Source: Actinoallomurus vinaceus (GTDB lineage Bacteria > Actinomycetota > Actinomycetes > Streptosporangiales > Streptosporangiaceae). From it: DNA of 64,000 nt. Shown here piece by piece: positions 42,197 through 50,765 of this stretch. The position numbers and the translations under genes are program-made. Under the pieces are notes generated by a model. That model was not told where the DNA came from and ran no database searches. It saw only the letters and a program-made list of their open reading frames with translations. The stretch's first letter is position 1; each line of letters opens with the position of its first letter. The stretch is from the NCBI RefSeq assembly GCF_039542055.1, contig NZ_BAABHK010000005.1, forward strand, positions 372,001 to 436,000, read 5' to 3'.

Positions 42197-43116
42197 GCGA
42201 GCACCTTTCCGAGCGATTCCATCAGCTCATGGGGGAGGGTGTAGGAGCCGACGTGCTGGAGCAGGACGCCGGTGACCCCGAGCCGTTCCAGGCCGGCCAT
42301 CCGGTCGGCGATCTGTTCCACCGTGCCGTACAGGCAGAACTCGTCCGCGAACCGTACGGCGTCGGCGTCGCTCACCCACGCGGAGCACACCTCGACGGCG
42401 TGCTCCCAGTCTTCCGCGTGCAGCAGGTCGGGACGGACACCGGGTACCTGGCTCGGGACCCGCACCTCGATGCCGGCCGCGGCGAGGGCGGGGCCGCCGC
42501 CCTTCTGCGCCATCGCGGCGCACACCGGCTTCAGCGCGGGCGCGTCCCGTTCGAGGTCGTCGGTGACCTGGCAGAAGGCGGAGACCGTCACCTCCGGCGG
42601 CGCGCCGTGCCCGCCGACGATGTCCAGGGCGTCCTGGACGCGCGCCGTCGAGGCCCCGGCGAGCAGGATCACGCCGTCGCCCAGCTCACCGCCGAGCGCG
42701 AGGTTACGCGGACCGCTGGCCGCGACGTGGATGGGGATCCCCGGCATCGTGTCGCGGAGCCCGGTCACGCCCGCGCGCAGCTCAGCGGTGGTGGACGACC
42801 GGAGGCCGACGGGCCCGACGGAGCTGTTGCCGACGCCGATCCCCAGCACGAAGCGGCCCGGCGCGAGTTCGGCGACGGTCCGCGCGGCGGCGGCGACGAC
42901 GCTCGGATGGCGGGTCACCAGGTTGGTGACCGCGGTCCCGAGGCGGACCCGCTCGGTGCGCAGCGCCGCGCAGGCGAGCGCGGTGAAGGCGTCGCGCCAC
43001 AGCGTCTGGGAGTCGGGCATCCAGACGTCGTCGAAGCCGAGCTCCTCGGCCCGCCGTGCGGCCTCGGCCACTTCGTCCACGGGGCGGCAGGGAGGCAGGC
43101 GGATTCCGACGCGCAT
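42193..43116 (-). CDS. LLM-class F420-dependent oxidoreductase (Mer-like)
   Basis: A 307-residue luciferase-like protein similar to methylene-tetrahydromethanopterin reductase. MRVGIRLPPCRPVDEVAEAA opens the barrel; RAEELGFDDVWMPDSQTLWR, VTNLVTRHPSVVAAAARTVA and FVLGIGVGNSSV are cofactor-pocket segments. The short form with GIGxGxS and VAASGPRNL is typical of F420-using members. ATG 43116 comes one base after the ferredoxin stop, and its own stop overlaps the CoA-transferase start. Its place in an Fd/FNR/CoA-transferase operon suggests reduction or oxidation of a CoA-bound intermediate. Confidence 0.82.
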   Translation of the reverse strand: MRVGIRLPPCRPVDEVAEAARRAEELGFDDVWMPDSQTLWRDAFTALACAALRTERVRLGTAVTNLVTRHPSVVAAAARTVAELAPGRFVLGIGVGNSSVGPVGLRSSTTAELRAGVTGLRDTMPGIPIHVAASGPRNLALGGELGDGVILLAGASTARVQDALDIVGGHGAPPEVTVSAFCQVTDDLERDAPALKPVCAAMAQKGGGPALAAAGIEVRVPSQVPGVRPDLLHAEDWEHAVEVCSAWVSDADAVRFADEFCLYGTVEQIADRMAGLERLGVTGVLLQHVGSYTLPHELMESLGKVLA

Positions 43117-43117
43117 G

Positions 43118-43438
43118 TCAGCCCGCCTCGACCATCGCGGTGTCCAGCCCGACCGGGCCGATCTTCGCCGAGCCGCCCGGCGAGCCGACGGGCTCCTCCC
43201 GCCCCGGCAGCGGCTCCTCGAAGAACCGCCGGTTGTCCAGCCGGTGGTCCGGGTCGGCGGCCCGGTCGGCGGAGATCGCCTCTTCCGGGCAGACCTCCGC
43301 GCAGGCGCCGCAGTCGATGCACTCGACGGGGTGGATGTAGAGCTTGCGCGCTCCCTCGTAGATGCAGTCGACCGGGCATTCCTCCATGCACGACCGGTCC
43401 ATGACGTCGACGCATGCCGCGCCGATGACGTAGGCCAT
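43118..43438 (-). CDS. fdxA: Seven-iron-type ferredoxin
   Basis: A 106-residue bacterial ferredoxin carrying one [3Fe-4S] and one [4Fe-4S] cluster. First cluster region CVDVMDRSCMEECPVDCIYE, second VECIDCGACAEVCPEEAI, both standard for actinobacterial FdxA. The C-terminal half (about 60-106) is longer than needed and variable. ATG 43438 is one base after the reductase stop; the four genes are one operon. It would carry electrons from the reductase to an oxygenase or reductase, with BoxB at 31.6-33.0 kb a possible client. Confidence 0.9.
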   Translation of the reverse strand: MAYVIGAACVDVMDRSCMEECPVDCIYEGARKLYIHPVECIDCGACAEVCPEEAISADRAADPDHRLDNRRFFEEPLPGREEPVGSPGGSAKIGPVGLDTAMVEAG

Positions 43439-43439
43439 C

Positions 43440-44468
43440 TCACTTCCTCTCTGCGGGGCCGTCCGTGGAGTGCCCGGGGAACAGCTCGGCCTCCGGGTCG
43501 ATGACGGTGGCGGCGTTGTTGACCGCCGTGGCGACCTCGCCGAAGCCCACCGCGATCAGCCGGACCTTGCCGGGGTAGTCGGTGATGTCGCCCGCGGCGT
43601 ACACGCGGGGCAGGTTCGTGGCCATGTCGGTGCCGACCGCGATCCGCCGCGACCGGAGTTCGAGGCCCCAGTCGAGCAGCGGCCCGAGATCGGCGGTGAA
43701 GCCCAGCGCGGCGATGAGGGTCTGCGCCTTCAGCTCCCGCGTCGTCCCGTCGGGCAGGTGGGTGACCTGCACGGTCTCCAGGCCGTCCGGGCCCGCAGCG
43801 GCCGTCACCGCGCTGTTGACGAGGATCTCGACGCCCGCCTCACGGACGCGTCCGACGGTCGCGGCGTGCGCCCGGAACCGGTCGCGGCGGTGGACCAGCG
43901 TGACCGAGCGGGCCAGAGGCGCCAGGCTGTCGGCCCAGTCGAAGGCGCTGTCCCCGCCGCCGACGATCACGACGTCCTGGTCGGTGTGCTCGGCGAGCCG
44001 CCGCACGAAGTAGACGAGCCCCCGCCCGTCGAACGCGCTCGCGGCGGGCAGCGGCCGCGGGGTGAACGTCCCGATCCCGCCGGTGACGACGACCGCCCCG
44101 GCCCGTACGGTCGCGCCCTGGGCGCTGCGGACGACGGGCAGTCCGTCCTCGTAGGACAGGTCCACGGCCTGGTGACCGAGCAGGTACTCCGGCCCGTACG
44201 GCGCCGCCTGGGCCAGCAGGTTGTCGACCAGGTCCCGGCCGCGCACCGAGGGCAGGCCGGCGATGTCGAAGATGGGCTTCTCCGGGTACATGGCGGTGAT
44301 CTGGCCGCCCGGCTGGGGAAGCACGTCCATGACCGCCACCCGCAGGCCGCGGAAACCCGCGTAGTACGCGCCGTACAGTCCGGCCGGGCCGGCGCCGACG
44401 ATCAAGATGTCGACCTCGGTCGGCGGGCTCTCGTCCGTTGGCACCGAGATCTCGGCAAGCGTGCTCAT
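43440..44468 (-). CDS. Ferredoxin-NADP+ reductase (thioredoxin-reductase-like)
   Basis: A 342-residue two-dinucleotide-domain flavoprotein of the YumC/TrxR-like FNR type. The FAD motif is DILIVGAGPAGLYGAYYAGF, the NADPH motif DVVIVGGGDSAFDWADSLAP, and the C-terminal FAD motif RVYAAGDITDYPGKVRLI. The CxxC redox pair of thioredoxin reductases is absent, as expected for FNR. QPGGQITAMYPEKPIFDIAG is characteristic. ATG 44468 begins the operon FNR-ferredoxin-LLM-CoA-transferase. It would feed NADPH electrons to the ferredoxin next door. Confidence 0.9.
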   Translation of the reverse strand: MSTLAEISVPTDESPPTEVDILIVGAGPAGLYGAYYAGFRGLRVAVMDVLPQPGGQITAMYPEKPIFDIAGLPSVRGRDLVDNLLAQAAPYGPEYLLGHQAVDLSYEDGLPVVRSAQGATVRAGAVVVTGGIGTFTPRPLPAASAFDGRGLVYFVRRLAEHTDQDVVIVGGGDSAFDWADSLAPLARSVTLVHRRDRFRAHAATVGRVREAGVEILVNSAVTAAAGPDGLETVQVTHLPDGTTRELKAQTLIAALGFTADLGPLLDWGLELRSRRIAVGTDMATNLPRVYAAGDITDYPGKVRLIAVGFGEVATAVNNAATVIDPEAELFPGHSTDGPAERK

Positions 44469-44778
44469 GACAGGTGACGGTAAGCACGGCGGCGCGCCCC
44501 ACCAACGGATCCGGTCCGGTGAGCAGGACGGCCCGCAGACCGGCGGCCCGGCGCGGCGAGGAACCGGCGGACCCGGTCCGGTGAGCGGAACGCCCGGTTC
44601 ACCGGCGACGCCGCGCCGACGCCGCGCGACCCCAGGCGCGACCGTCGGCGGCCGTGGATCGGCCCAGTGGCCAGGGCCCAGTGGTCGGGGCGCGGTGGTC
44701 AAGGCGCGTTGGTCAGGGCGGCTCGCGCACACGGCGTCGACTCGGCAGAGACAGGGCGCGGTGGTCAACGCGACTCGG
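44469..44778. other. 310-bp intergenic region: operon promoter, shared motif and tandem repeats
   Basis: No gene is supported here. The left part holds the promoter of the FNR operon and two copies of TCCGGTGAGCrGGA (44515-44528, 44577-44590), a motif also found before the hydratase gene and its remnant. The right part holds 14-bp tandem repeats (44661-44716 and 44755-44768). Confidence 0.6.
44661..44768. repeat. 14-bp tandem repeats GGCGCrGTGGTCAr
   Basis: Four head-to-tail units occupy 44661-44716 (GGCCCAGTGGCCAG, GGCCCAGTGGTCGG, GGCGCGGTGGTCAA, GGCGCGTTGGTCAG). A fifth, identical to unit three, is at 44755-44768, ending 10 bp before the Lrp-type gene's stop. The spacing is exact. They look like iterons or a multi-site binding array, or are a by-product of slippage. 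Confidence 0.75.
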
Positions 44779-45816
44779 TCACGGCTGCTGCTCGGCCGGC
44801 CACAGGTCGATCGGCACCGTACGGACGCATCGGCCGTCGCGGCCCAGCAGCCGTCCCATGTGCTTGGACGTGCGCAGGACGACGCACCGGTCGTGGACGT
44901 CCAGCCGGGCGATCTTCCCGGACAGATGGGCCTCGAACGCGTACACGTCGGCGAGCCCGCGCAGCCACGCGTCGATGATCAGGTTGTGCGGCCCGGCGTA
45001 GATGCCGCAGGAGCGGACCTCCGGTATCCGGGCCAGCGCCTCGGTGGCCTCGCCGGCGCGCTCGGCCGGCACCGAGCCGAAGTAGACCGCCGAGACCGGC
45101 CATCCCGAGACCGGCCGCGACAGGTCGCAGCGCAGGTTGACGCGTGAGCCGATGAGGGCGTCCAGGCGCCGCCGTACGGTCGTCATGCTCGTGCCCGTGC
45201 GAGCCGCCAGGTCGCCGATCGGCATGCGGCCGTCGGTGCCGAGCAGGGACAGCAGCCGCGCGTCCACCTCCTGCCAGGGGCCGGCCGGCCGCCGCCGGGG
45301 GTCGGGCGCGGCCTGTTCCATCCGCGCGCGCTGGTCGCGGTCCAGGCTCCGGAGCCGCCAGCGGCTGCCCTCGGCGGGGACCAGCGTCGCCAGGTGCGTG
45401 CGGGTCGCCCGTACGCCGGGGACCGCCGAGACGTCGCGGGTGAGGTGACTCGCCAGTGAGTCGAGGTCCGTCGCCTGCACCGTCACGACGAGGTCGCGGG
45501 CGCCCGTGGTGTGCTTGATCGTGACCACCCGCGCGCCGGCCGCCAGTTCGGCCGCCACCCGGTCGGCCGCTCCCGCCTCGGTCTCGATCTCGACGACGGC
45601 GGTGACCGCGTGCTGGGCGTCCGTCAGCCGTGGGTAGGCGGTCACCCAGGCGAGCCCGCGCGACTCCAGCCGCCGCCACCGCCGGGAGACCGTCACCGGA
45701 TCGACGCCGAGCACCTCGCCGACCAGCCGCCAGGGAGCACGCGGGTGAATTTGCAGTGCGTGCACCAGCTGACGATCGAGTTCGTCCAGCTCAGCGGCGG
45801 AATCCTGCGTCCTCAT
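44779..45816 (-). CDS. Lrp/AsnC-family regulator with two tandem Lrp units
   Basis: A 345-residue double Lrp/AsnC protein. HTH 1 is ELDRQLVHALQIHPRAPWRL VGEVLGVDPVTVSRRWRRLE (residues 10-50) and ligand domain 1 contains VVTIKHTTGARDLVVTVQAT. HTH 2 is EVDARLLSLLGTDGRMPIGD LAARTGTSMTTVRRRLDAL (about 180-220) with a second RAM-type domain to the end. This two-unit form is common in actinomycetes. ATG 45816. It is divergent from the amidohydrolase-AbgT-hydratase genes and is their likely regulator, probably responding to an amino acid or amino-acid-like ligand. Confidence 0.85.
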   Translation of the reverse strand: MRTQDSAAELDELDRQLVHALQIHPRAPWRLVGEVLGVDPVTVSRRWRRLESRGLAWVTAYPRLTDAQHAVTAVVEIETEAGAADRVAAELAAGARVVTIKHTTGARDLVVTVQATDLDSLASHLTRDVSAVPGVRATRTHLATLVPAEGSRWRLRSLDRDQRARMEQAAPDPRRRPAGPWQEVDARLLSLLGTDGRMPIGDLAARTGTSMTTVRRRLDALIGSRVNLRCDLSRPVSGWPVSAVYFGSVPAERAGEATEALARIPEVRSCGIYAGPHNLIIDAWLRGLADVYAFEAHLSGKIARLDVHDRCVVLRTSKHMGRLLGRDGRCVRTVPIDLWPAEQQP

Positions 45817-45930
45817 GGGTTGGCATGATGCTGCGTTTCCCACTCCGAAATCAACACAATCCTGCGTTGTCACCTCTCCGTCACCTGACGCGCCGGACAG
45901 TCGTGCGATCGGGACGGTCCCGGACGAACG

Positions 45931-47199
45931 ATGCGGAAGGCGGCAACCCTGCACATGTTCCATTCCAGTACCAGTGGACTGCGCGTCGAGCGTGCCCGCC
46001 TCATCGACGGCACCGGCGCGGCGCCGGTCGACGACGCCGTCCTGTGCGTCGACGAGACCGGCGTCATCGCCTACGCGGGTCCCGCCGCCGGTGCTCCCGC
46101 CGCCGTACCCGGCGAGCGGGTGATCGACGCCGGCGGCCGTACGGTCCTCCCCGGATTCATCGACTGCCACGTGCACCTCGGCTTCGCGGCCGGGCGGCCG
46201 CCGGGAAAGCGGGGCGAGGAAGACCCGGTGCACCTGGTGTTCGACACGGCGGCGCGGCTGCGGATGACGCTGGACGCCGGCGTCACCACCGCCCGAGACC
46301 TCGCGGGCCTGCCCGCCGGGTACCGCACCGCGGTCGAGACCGGCCGCGTCGACGGGCCCCGGATCCACACCGCCGTCCGCGTCATCAGCCACACCGGCGG
46401 GCACGGCGACGTACGGCTGCCCGACGGCACCGACCTGAGCAGGGGCATGGCCGAGTTCGCCGACTCGGTGGACGAGGTACGGCTCGGCGTCCGCAGGGTG
46501 CTCCGGGAGGGCGCCGACCTGATCAAGGTCTGTGCGACCGGCGGCATGGGCAGCCCGTACGACCAGCCCGACGACGAGGAACTGCTGGAGGAGGAGATCC
46601 GCGCCGCCGTCGACGAGGCGCGCCGGCACGGCGGCAAGGCCGTCGCCGCGCACGCGCAGGGCACCGGGGGCATCCTCACCGCGCTGCGCGCGGGCGTCAC
46701 CAGCATCGAGCACGGCTACGGCCTGGACGACCAGGCCTGCGACCTCGCGGGGGAGCAGGGCGTCTTCGTGGTCCCGACCCTGTCGACGGTGTACGCCGGC
46801 ATCGACAAGGACGCGATGCCGGCCTACCACTACCAGAAGAAGGTCCGCTGGTCGGGCATCACCAAGACCAACATCGCCCGCGCCATCGAACGCGGCCTCC
46901 GGTTCGCGATGGGCACCGACGCCGCGGTCGGCCCGCATGGCCGTAACCTCATGGAGCTGAGCTACCTCGTCGACCTCGGCATGACGCCGATGGACGCGAT
47001 CGTCGCCGGGACCCGCACCGCCGCGGAACTCCTCGGCGTCGGCGAGCGGCTGGGGACGCTCGCGCCGGGCAAGGTCGCCGACGTCGTGGTGTGCGCGGGG
47101 GATCCGCTCACCGACATCGGCGTGCTGGGGGAGCCCGCCAACATCCACTACGTGATCCAGCAGGGCGTCATCCGCAAGGCCCCGCCCGCCACCTCTTGA
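45931..47199 (+). CDS. Amidohydrolase, peptidase/imidazolonepropionase-like (paralogue 1)
   Basis: A 422-residue binuclear metal hydrolase. Motifs: FIDCHVHLGF (two His), GVTTARDLAG, HTGGHGDVRL, LIKVCATGGMGSP with the bridging (carboxylated) Lys, AVAAHAQGTGG and SIEHGYGLDD (metal His), FAMGTDAAVG (catalytic Asp). This subfamily includes Xaa-Arg/Lys/Pro dipeptidases and N-acyl amino acid hydrolases. The start is ATG 45931 with GGACGAACG upstream; ATG 45955 is possible. It is about 50 percent similar to the paralogue at 56252. It leads an AbgT transporter gene 55 bp downstream, suggesting cleavage of an imported amide. Confidence 0.82.
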   Translation: MRKAATLHMFHSSTSGLRVERARLIDGTGAAPVDDAVLCVDETGVIAYAGPAAGAPAAVPGERVIDAGGRTVLPGFIDCHVHLGFAAGRPPGKRGEEDPVHLVFDTAARLRMTLDAGVTTARDLAGLPAGYRTAVETGRVDGPRIHTAVRVISHTGGHGDVRLPDGTDLSRGMAEFADSVDEVRLGVRRVLREGADLIKVCATGGMGSPYDQPDDEELLEEEIRAAVDEARRHGGKAVAAHAQGTGGILTALRAGVTSIEHGYGLDDQACDLAGEQGVFVVPTLSTVYAGIDKDAMPAYHYQKKVRWSGITKTNIARAIERGLRFAMGTDAAVGPHGRNLMELSYLVDLGMTPMDAIVAGTRTAAELLGVGERLGTLAPGKVADVVVCAGDPLTDIGVLGEPANIHYVIQQGVIRKAPPATS

Positions 47200-47254
47200 C
47201 TACCCCTGGGGCGGCCGGGAGTCCGCCTGCCCACCGCACCACGCGAGGGAACCC

Positions 47255-48796
47255 ATGACCCAGAACGTCGCCGCCGTCCCGAAGCGATCGGCCCTGCTCG
47301 ACCGTGTGCTCGGCCGCATCGAGTGGGCCGGCAACAAGCTCCCCCACCCCGTCCTGCTGTTCGCCTTCCTCTTCGTGCTGGTCGCCGTTCTGTCCAGCGT
47401 TCTAGGCGGCCTGGGCACGACCGTCACGATCCCCGGTACCCACCAGACCAAGACCGTCCAAGGGCTGCTGACCGCCGACGGCGTCGTGTGGCTCCTGCAG
47501 AACCTGGTCCAGAACTTCGCCGGCTTCCCGCCGTTCGCGACCGTCATCATGCTGATCATGGCCGTGGGGCTGGCCGAGCGGAGCGGCCTCCTGGAGGTCG
47601 CGGTACGGGCCACGCTCGCGCGCGTCCCCCGGGCGGTCCTGCCGTACGCGCTGGCCATCGTGGCCTGCCAGGCGCACATGATGAGCGACGTCGCGAACAT
47701 CGTCATCCCGCCGCTGGCCGCGATGGCGTTCAAGGCCGCGGGCCGGCACCCCGTCGCCGGGCTGCTCGGCGGCGTGGCCTGCGTCGGCGCCGGCTACTCG
47801 GCGGGCTTCACCGTCGGCTCCCTCGACGCCCTCCTCATCGGCATCACGCAGAAGTCGGTCGCGGTCCTGCCCGGCGCGTCCGGCGTCGAGGTGAACCTCC
47901 TCGTCAACTACTTCTTCACGGCCGTCAGCAGCATCATCCTCGGCCTGCTCGGCGGATTCCTGATCTCCCGGGTGCTCGAACCGCGCCTCGGCGCCTACGA
48001 GGAGCGGGACGAGCAGCCCGAGCAGGCCGACATCTCCTCCGAGCAGTGGCGGGGGCTGCGGGTCACCGGCGTCGTGCTGGCCGCCTACGTCGCGACCGTC
48101 CTGACCGCCTGGCTGTGGCCGGGCAGCCCGCTGCGCGGGCCGGGCGGCGCGCTGGTGCCGTCCCCGGTGCTGTCCGGGATCGTCACTCTGATCTTCCTCG
48201 CCTTCCTCATCGCGGGCCTGACCTACGGCATCGCGTCCGGGACCGTGCGCTCCGCCCAGGACGCCGTCACGATGTCCACCGAGGCCGTCAAGAGCATGGC
48301 GGGCTACGTCGTCCTCATCTTCGTCGCGGCCCAGGTCATCGCGCTGTTCAACTGGTCGAATCTCGGCCTCGTGCTGGCGGTGAAGGGCGCGGCGCTGCTG
48401 AAGTCGATCGGCCTCACCGGCCTCGGCGTCATCGTCCTGTTCGTCGCGCTGACCGCGCTGCTGAGCCTGTTCATCGTCTCCGGATCGGCGCTGTGGTCGC
48501 TGCTCGCCCCGGTGTTCGTCCCCGCGTTCATGCTGCTGGGGATGAGCCCCGCGCTCAGCCAGGCGGCCTTCCGTGTCGGCGACTCCGCCATGCACATCGT
48601 CACGCCCATGAATCCGTACCTGCTGCTGGCCCTGGCGATGCTGCGCGAGTACGAGCCCGAGGCGCGGTTCGGCACGATGATCTCCCGGCTGGCGATCTTC
48701 GCCCTGCCGTTCCTGGTGGTGTGGACCCTGCTGCTCGCCGTCTTCTATACGCTGGGCCTGCCTCTCGGTCCGGGCAGCGGCATCCACCTGCATTGA
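47255..48796 (+). CDS. abgT: AbgT-family transporter
   Basis: A 513-residue membrane protein with about 12-13 helices, related to the p-aminobenzoyl-glutamate transporter AbgT and MtrF. Family blocks: RIEWAGNKLPHPVLLFAFLF at the N-terminus, GLAERSGLLEVAVRATLARV, CQAHMMSDVANIVIPPLAAM, NYFFTAVSSIILGLLGGFLI, and near the C-terminus SALWSLLAPVFVPAFMLLGM with VTPMNPYLLLALAML. AbgT imports p-aminobenzoyl-glutamate; relatives export sulfonamides. With an amidohydrolase gene just upstream, import of an acyl-amino acid followed by hydrolysis is the simplest reading. Confidence 0.88.
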   Translation: MTQNVAAVPKRSALLDRVLGRIEWAGNKLPHPVLLFAFLFVLVAVLSSVLGGLGTTVTIPGTHQTKTVQGLLTADGVVWLLQNLVQNFAGFPPFATVIMLIMAVGLAERSGLLEVAVRATLARVPRAVLPYALAIVACQAHMMSDVANIVIPPLAAMAFKAAGRHPVAGLLGGVACVGAGYSAGFTVGSLDALLIGITQKSVAVLPGASGVEVNLLVNYFFTAVSSIILGLLGGFLISRVLEPRLGAYEERDEQPEQADISSEQWRGLRVTGVVLAAYVATVLTAWLWPGSPLRGPGGALVPSPVLSGIVTLIFLAFLIAGLTYGIASGTVRSAQDAVTMSTEAVKSMAGYVVLIFVAAQVIALFNWSNLGLVLAVKGAALLKSIGLTGLGVIVLFVALTALLSLFIVSGSALWSLLAPVFVPAFMLLGMSPALSQAAFRVGDSAMHIVTPMNPYLLLALAMLREYEPEARFGTMISRLAIFALPFLVVWTLLLAVFYTLGLPLGPGSGIHLH

Positions 48797-48805
48797 CAGC
48801 AGCGG

Positions 48806-48819
48806 TCCGCTGAGCAGGA
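48806..48819 (+). promoter_or_regulatory. Shared motif TCCGCTGAGCAGGA, hydratase copy
   Basis: This 14-base element lies 64 bases before the hydratase start. Near-identical elements occur at 44515, 44577 and 51475, all upstream of genes of the catabolic island. It is partly dyad (TCCGCT / AGCaGGA). A common regulator site is inferred. Confidence 0.4.
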
Positions 48820-48882
48820 CGATCGGCTGTCCAGGCCGAATGCCGGCTGGAATCGTCGCCGCGTGACAGGAGGGAAACGAAC

Positions 48883-49671
48883 ATGACCGTACCCGGTGAG
48901 GCGCTCGCCGAGGCGGCGCGGGCACTGGCCGCCGCCGAGCGCGACCGCGCGGCGATCCCGCCGCCGACCGAGACCTGGCCCGGCCTCGACACGGCCGACG
49001 CGTACGAGATCCAGCTGATCAACACGCGGCGGCGGATCGCCGCGGGGGAGACGGTGCGCGGCCACAAGGTCGGGCTGACCTCCGCCGCCATGCAGCGGAT
49101 GCTCGGCGTCGACCAGCCGGACTACGGCGTGCTGTTCGCGTCGATGTTCACCGAGGACGGCGGCAAGGTGGCGGCGGCGGACCTCCTCGCCCCGAAGGCC
49201 GAGATCGAGATCGCGTTCGTCCTCCGGGACGAACTGCGCGGACCGGGCGTCACGGTCGACGACGTCCTCGCCGCCACCGACCACCTGCGCGCCGCGATCG
49301 AGATCGTCGACAGCCGGGTCGCCGACTGGCGGATCACGCTCGCCGACACCGTCGCCGACAACGCCAGCAGCGCCGGCGTCGTGATCTCCGAGCGCCGGGT
49401 GCCGGTCGGCGACGTGGACCTGGAGCGCGTCGAGGGGCGGCTGCTCAAGGGCGGCGAACTCGTCGAGCGCGGCCCGGGGTCGGCGGTGCTCGGCAACCCG
49501 GCCGCCGCGGTCGCCTGGCTCGCCAACACCCTCGGCGAGCGAGGCGTGTCCCTGGAGCCCGGCCACGTGGTACTCCCCGGTGCCTGCACGCGCGCGGTGG
49601 ACGTGGTGGCGGGCGACGTCGTGACGGGCGACTTCGACGTGCTCGGCCCGGTCTCGGTGACGTTCGGCTGA
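48883..49671 (+). CDS. mhpD: 2-keto-4-pentenoate hydratase (FAH superfamily)
   Basis: A 262-residue hydratase that adds water to 2-hydroxypenta-2,4-dienoate to give 4-hydroxy-2-oxovalerate. Features: YEIQLINTRRRIAAGETVRG, HKVGLTS, PDYGVLFASMF, metal ligands in LAPKAEIEIAFVL (two Glu) and AIEIVDSRVADW (Glu, Asp), and the terminal VLPGACTRAVDV. Length equals MhpD/TesE. ATG 48883 has ACAGGAGGG upstream. The matching acetaldehyde dehydrogenase and aldolase lie 2 kb downstream beyond two unrelated genes; a gutted second copy of this gene sits right before them. Confidence 0.88.
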   Translation: MTVPGEALAEAARALAAAERDRAAIPPPTETWPGLDTADAYEIQLINTRRRIAAGETVRGHKVGLTSAAMQRMLGVDQPDYGVLFASMFTEDGGKVAAADLLAPKAEIEIAFVLRDELRGPGVTVDDVLAATDHLRAAIEIVDSRVADWRITLADTVADNASSAGVVISERRVPVGDVDLERVEGRLLKGGELVERGPGSAVLGNPAAAVAWLANTLGERGVSLEPGHVVLPGACTRAVDVVAGDVVTGDFDVLGPVSVTFG

Positions 49672-49681
49672 CCGTCCCGGG

Positions 49682-50584
49682 TCAGAGCTCGCCGGTGCAT
49701 TTCTCGGTGTATCTCGGGTAGTCGGCCCACAGGCATATCCGCATGACGAGGTCGACACCGCCGACCACCTTCTTCACGGCCGGTGTCCGCACGTAGTCGC
49801 GGGTCGGGCTGTGGCCGGTGATGATCGCAGGGCACGAGTGCCACGGCCCGGTCCCGACCCGCCAGTCGAGCCGTACGCCACCGGTGCCGGCGTCCGAGCG
49901 GCCGCGTCCCCAGTAGTAGGTCGCGCCGTTGTGGTACGCGTACCAGGCCGAGCCGTGCAGGTAGGCGAAGTCGAGGGTCGGGTTCTCGCGCTTCGCGTCC
50001 CTTCCGCGCAGCTCGGACGCGTCGATCGTCGCGTCGGCGGCGGCATCCGCCGCACAGGTCGACCCGGCCGGCGCCGACGAAGGCGGTGGCCGCCGCTGCG
50101 ACCGGCCCAGCGCGAACCAGACGACCCCCGCCGACACCGCACACGCGACCACGGCCCCGATGATCGGCAACAGGGGCCGGACCGCGGCCCCGGCACGCTC
50201 GACGTCGGTCGAGGTGTCGGCGCCCTTGTCGTCGGTCGAGGTGGCGACCGGCGACGTGGTCTCGTCGCTCCCGCCCGGTGCGTGCTTCTCCAGGACCAGG
50301 CGGTCGAGGGCGGCCAGCCAGGGGCCAGCCTCGGTGACGTCGCAGCAGCGCAGGATCGACGCGACGAACTCCCTCCGGTCGGTCATGGCGACGAGCCGGC
50401 CCGGGTTGCGGAAGACGTCGCTCACCGTGGAACTGGGCAGCCACCGGGGCAGTGCGAGGGCGCGTGCGCGGCGCTCCAGGCGCCGCAGGCTGAGCCCCGA
50501 ATGACGGCAGAGGTCGCCCAGCAGACCGACGTATTGCTCGATCGTCTCGGCGGCGCCCGGATCGTCCGGCGTGAGCTCGGCCAT
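49682..50584 (-). CDS. Single-pass membrane protein with N-terminal HTH-like domain
   Basis: A 300-residue protein. Residues 1-90 resemble the XRE-like N-terminal domain used by actinobacterial membrane and STAND-type regulators (LCRHSGLSLRRLERRARALA, LPSSTVSDVFRNP). A Thr/Ser/Asp-rich linker follows, then one transmembrane helix (about 141-163, LLPIIGAVVACAVSAGVVWF) and an external domain with four Cys and Trp/Tyr-rich segments (DFAYLHGSAWYAYHNGATYY). ATG 50584 has GGGGGATC upstream. It interrupts the island between hydratase and dehydrogenase genes and faces the opposite way. The function is unknown; a cell-envelope sensor is possible. Confidence 0.65.
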   Translation of the reverse strand: MAELTPDDPGAAETIEQYVGLLGDLCRHSGLSLRRLERRARALALPRWLPSSTVSDVFRNPGRLVAMTDRREFVASILRCCDVTEAGPWLAALDRLVLEKHAPGGSDETTSPVATSTDDKGADTSTDVERAGAAVRPLLPIIGAVVACAVSAGVVWFALGRSQRRPPPSSAPAGSTCAADAAADATIDASELRGRDAKRENPTLDFAYLHGSAWYAYHNGATYYWGRGRSDAGTGGVRLDWRVGTGPWHSCPAIITGHSPTRDYVRTPAVKKVVGGVDLVMRICLWADYPRYTEKCTGEL

Positions 50585-50765
50585 CGTTGATCCCCCGTCG
50601 GATCGGTCCCCGAACCAGTCTTCACCAAGGCCCTGACCTGCGTCCGGGACATTCTCGGCCCGCTCCGGCCGACTCCGGACAGTGAATATCTTGTGACCCA
50701 TCGGAGTCGTGCCCTCCAATCGGAACCGTGTTCAACCACCACCGGATCCGAAAGGAACACCCACG

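Noticed and set aside
44779..47148. 789-codon minus-strand frame that would extend the Lrp-type regulator
   Set aside because: The regulator starts at 45816 with its HTH. The upstream part is antisense to the first amidohydrolase.
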